A stretch of 44,611 nucleotides of DNA from contig SHNE01000008.1 in assembly GCA_004295015.1 (NCBI GenBank), forward strand, positions 1-44,611. Reading direction: 5' to 3'. The stretch's first letter is position 1; each line of letters opens with the position of its first letter. The translations under genes were made by a program, and so were the position numbers. Positions 43,416 to 44,611 of this stretch are shown here, one piece after another. The notes under the pieces are model-generated. The model had not been told where the DNA came from. It searched no databases and worked only from the letters and a program-made list of their open reading frames with translations. This DNA comes from Bacteroidota bacterium (GTDB taxonomy: Bacteria; Bacteroidota; Bacteroidia; AKYH767-A; 2013-40CM-41-45).

Positions 43416-43910
43416 ATGAAAGATTTTCTTCTCCAATACATTCGATACAACGATTGGGCAAATAAACGTATTGCAAAATTTATTCTGGATAACTGTTCTG
43501 CAGAACAAATAGACAAAGAAATAAAAAGTAGTTTCCCTTCATTAAAGAAAACGCTCTTGCATATTTGGGGAGCGGAGTCAATTTGGTTACAAAGACTTAA
43601 AGGGGATTCTCCTGAAGTTTGGAAAGGCAGTACTTTTTCCGGAAGCATTGATGAATTGTGTAAAGAAATTTCACAAACGAATCAGGATTATATCGACTTC
43701 GCTGAATCATGTGGAGAAGCTTTTTTACTCTCTCCCTTTTCTTATAAAAATCTCGAAGGAAAGGAATTTAGCAATAGTCGGGCTGATGCTATTTTACATT
43801 GTGTCAACCACAGCTCCTTTCACCGCGGACAATTAATCACTATTCTGCGACAGCTTGATTTTACGCAGTTGTTTTCTACGGATTATATTGCTTATTGCAG
43901 GGAGAGGTAG
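43416..43910 (+). CDS. DinB-family protein
   Basis: A 164-residue helical-bundle protein. It begins FLLQYIRYNDWANKRIAKF, carries the first histidine ligand His49 in TLLHIWGAESIWLQRLKG, and has HCVNHSSFHRGQLITILRQL near residue 127 for the other two. A frame upstream to 43404 would overlap the VOC stop; the ATG at 43416 fits the family start. It lies five bases after the VOC gene, a common pairing, and both may be thiol- or metabolite-handling enzymes. It differs from the DinB protein at 16741. Confidence 0.9.
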   Translation: MKDFLLQYIRYNDWANKRIAKFILDNCSAEQIDKEIKSSFPSLKKTLLHIWGAESIWLQRLKGDSPEVWKGSTFSGSIDELCKEISQTNQDYIDFAESCGEAFLLSPFSYKNLEGKEFSNSRADAILHCVNHSSFHRGQLITILRQLDFTQLFSTDYIAYCRER

Positions 43911-43962
43911 TGGTTTAATTATTTTGAATTTAGTTTCTCGTAATGTGATACTACGTTTGTTT

Positions 43963-44080
43963 GCCACGAATGCACGAATAAAACTGCTACGATTTTTGTA
44001 TGCTACCAAATTATTGAATAGCTATAAAATATTAATTGGCATGGCGTTTATGAATGCGACGATATTCGTGCATTCGTGGC
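43963..44080. repeat. Array unit 1: 118-bp element with perfect 18-bp inverted arms
   Basis: GCCACGAATGCACGAATA (43963-43980) and TATTCGTGCATTCGTGGC (44063-44080) are exact inverted arms. The 82-base core contains an AT-rich stretch. It is the best-preserved of three copies; the flanking 100 bp also repeats with the next copy. Confidence 0.9.
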
Positions 44081-44183
44081 TAAAATAAAGGTAGTAAAAC
44101 TTCAGACAATAAATCCTTAGCACAAGATTTTTGTATTATTATTTTTGATTTGGCTTTTATCTAATTTCGAGTCTACATTTGTT

Positions 44184-44301
44184 GCCATGAATGCACGAAT
44201 AAAACTGCTACGATTTTTGTATGCTACCAAATTATTGAATAGCTATAAAATATTAATTGGCATGGCGTTTATGAATGCGACGATATTCGTGTATTCGTGG
44301 C
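44184..44301. repeat. Array unit 2: 118-bp element, arms with single mismatches
   Basis: This is the same core as unit 1, starting 221 bp later, with GCCATGAAT in the left arm and GTATTCGTGGC in the right arm. The core of about 80 bases matches unit 1 almost exactly. Confidence 0.9.
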
Positions 44302-44405
44302 TTAGAATAACTTTGTAGAACTTCAGACGTTAAATCCTTAGCACAAGATTTATGTATTATTATTTTTGATTTGGCGTTTATACAATTGTGTGGCTACATT
44401 TGTTT

Positions 44406-44523
44406 GCCACGAATGCACGAATAAATCTACCACGCTATATATGTGCAATCAAATTATTGAATAGCTATAAATTATTAATTGTCTTGGCGTTTATGAATGC
44501 GACGATATTCGTGTATTCGTGGC
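44406..44523. repeat. Array unit 3: 118-bp element with divergent left core
   Basis: It begins 222 bp after unit 2. The left arm is perfect, the core after it differs (AATCTACCACGCTATATATG), and the right half with GTATTCGTGGC matches unit 2. The following 88 bases (44524-44611) look identical to 44302-44389, and the array continues past the window end. Confidence 0.9.
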
Positions 44524-44611
44524 TTAGAATAACTTTGTAGAACTTCAGACGTTAAATCCTTAGCACAAGATTTATGTATTATTATTTTTGATTTGGCGTT
44601 TATACAATTGT

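Larger units (their letters stand above)
43915..44611. repeat. Open-ended tandem array of about 221-bp units
   Basis: Three units of 118-bp inverted-repeat element plus about 103-bp spacer follow one another, beginning near 43915 and running off the right end. Spacers share GTAGAACTTCAGACGTTAAA-like and TATTATTTTTGATTTGG blocks. No gene with independent support lies in this 700-bp stretch. The unit is too long for a CRISPR. Confidence 0.85.

Noticed and set aside
43855..44088. 77-codon open frame overlapping the end of the DinB gene and array unit 1
   Set aside because: Out of frame with DinB and running through a non-coding inverted repeat; similar frames arise wherever this repeat occurs.
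43915..44611. CRISPR array
   Set aside because: Unit length is about 221 bp with long, near-identical spacers and inverted arms; no short direct repeats with variable spacers and no cas genes.

Overview
The window looks like a chromosomal segment from a member of the Bacteroidota. Signs are moderate-to-low GC, near absence of Shine-Dalgarno sequences, TAnnTTTG-like promoter elements, a DUF5723-type outer-membrane protein, and several Bacteroidota-style lipoprotein or Sec signals (MKK...AQ, ...SC). The sequence does not let me name the genus. I saw no rRNA, tRNA, CRISPR array, prophage or complete insertion sequence.

Region 1 (about 0.3-11.7 kb, + strand) is a pyrimidine-catabolism cassette. 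It encodes a yeast-type cytosine deaminase, an NCS1 base permease with an unusual soluble insertion, both subunits of NAD(P)-dependent dihydropyrimidine dehydrogenase (PreT, PreA), dihydropyrimidinase, a nitrilase-type beta-ureidopropionase, a class III aminotransferase and a CoA-acylating (methyl)malonate-semialdehyde dehydrogenase. Together these could take up cytosine or uracil and convert it through dihydrouracil, N-carbamoyl-beta-alanine, beta-alanine and malonate semialdehyde to acetyl-CoA. No dedicated regulator lies in the cluster. A GT-C membrane glycosyltransferase follows directly.

Region 2 (13.1-20.6 kb, mostly - strand) holds three parts. The first is a small ArsR-rhodanese-thioredoxin operon with a palindrome over its promoter. 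The second is an outer-membrane protein gene followed by a four-gene run (ICMT-like, SAM methyltransferase, DinB, YdeI/DUF1801). The third is two proteins of unknown role and a 42-residue membrane protein too short for ordinary gene calling.

Region 3 (20.6-23.2 kb) is an oxidative-stress pair. Catalase is divergent from OxyR, whose redox cysteines fall exactly at residues 199 and 208, and a near-perfect inverted repeat lies between the two genes.

Region 4 (23.2-40.6 kb, - strand) encodes a GDPD and an LTA-synthase-like phosphotransferase, a RetSat/CrtI-like oxidoreductase, a MacAB/Lol-type ABC exporter, an M3 peptidase, two GNAT acetyltransferases, an MFS transporter, a P2-type cation ATPase, a DUF1801 protein and a PIG-V-like mannosyltransferase.

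Region 5 (40.7-44.6 kb, + strand) encodes a DUF6973-like exported protein, an aminopeptidase P, and a VOC/DinB pair. It ends in an open-ended tandem array of about 221-bp units. Each unit contains a 118-bp element bounded by the inverted arms GCCACGAATGCACGAAT / ATTCGTGCATTCGTGGC. The same arms recur at 8.8 kb and 42.9 kb, with single-arm copies at 0.1-0.3 kb, so this is a dispersed intergenic repeat family. I found no clear new defence or biosynthetic system. The most unusual items are the permease insertion, the repeat family with its array, and the tiny membrane protein.
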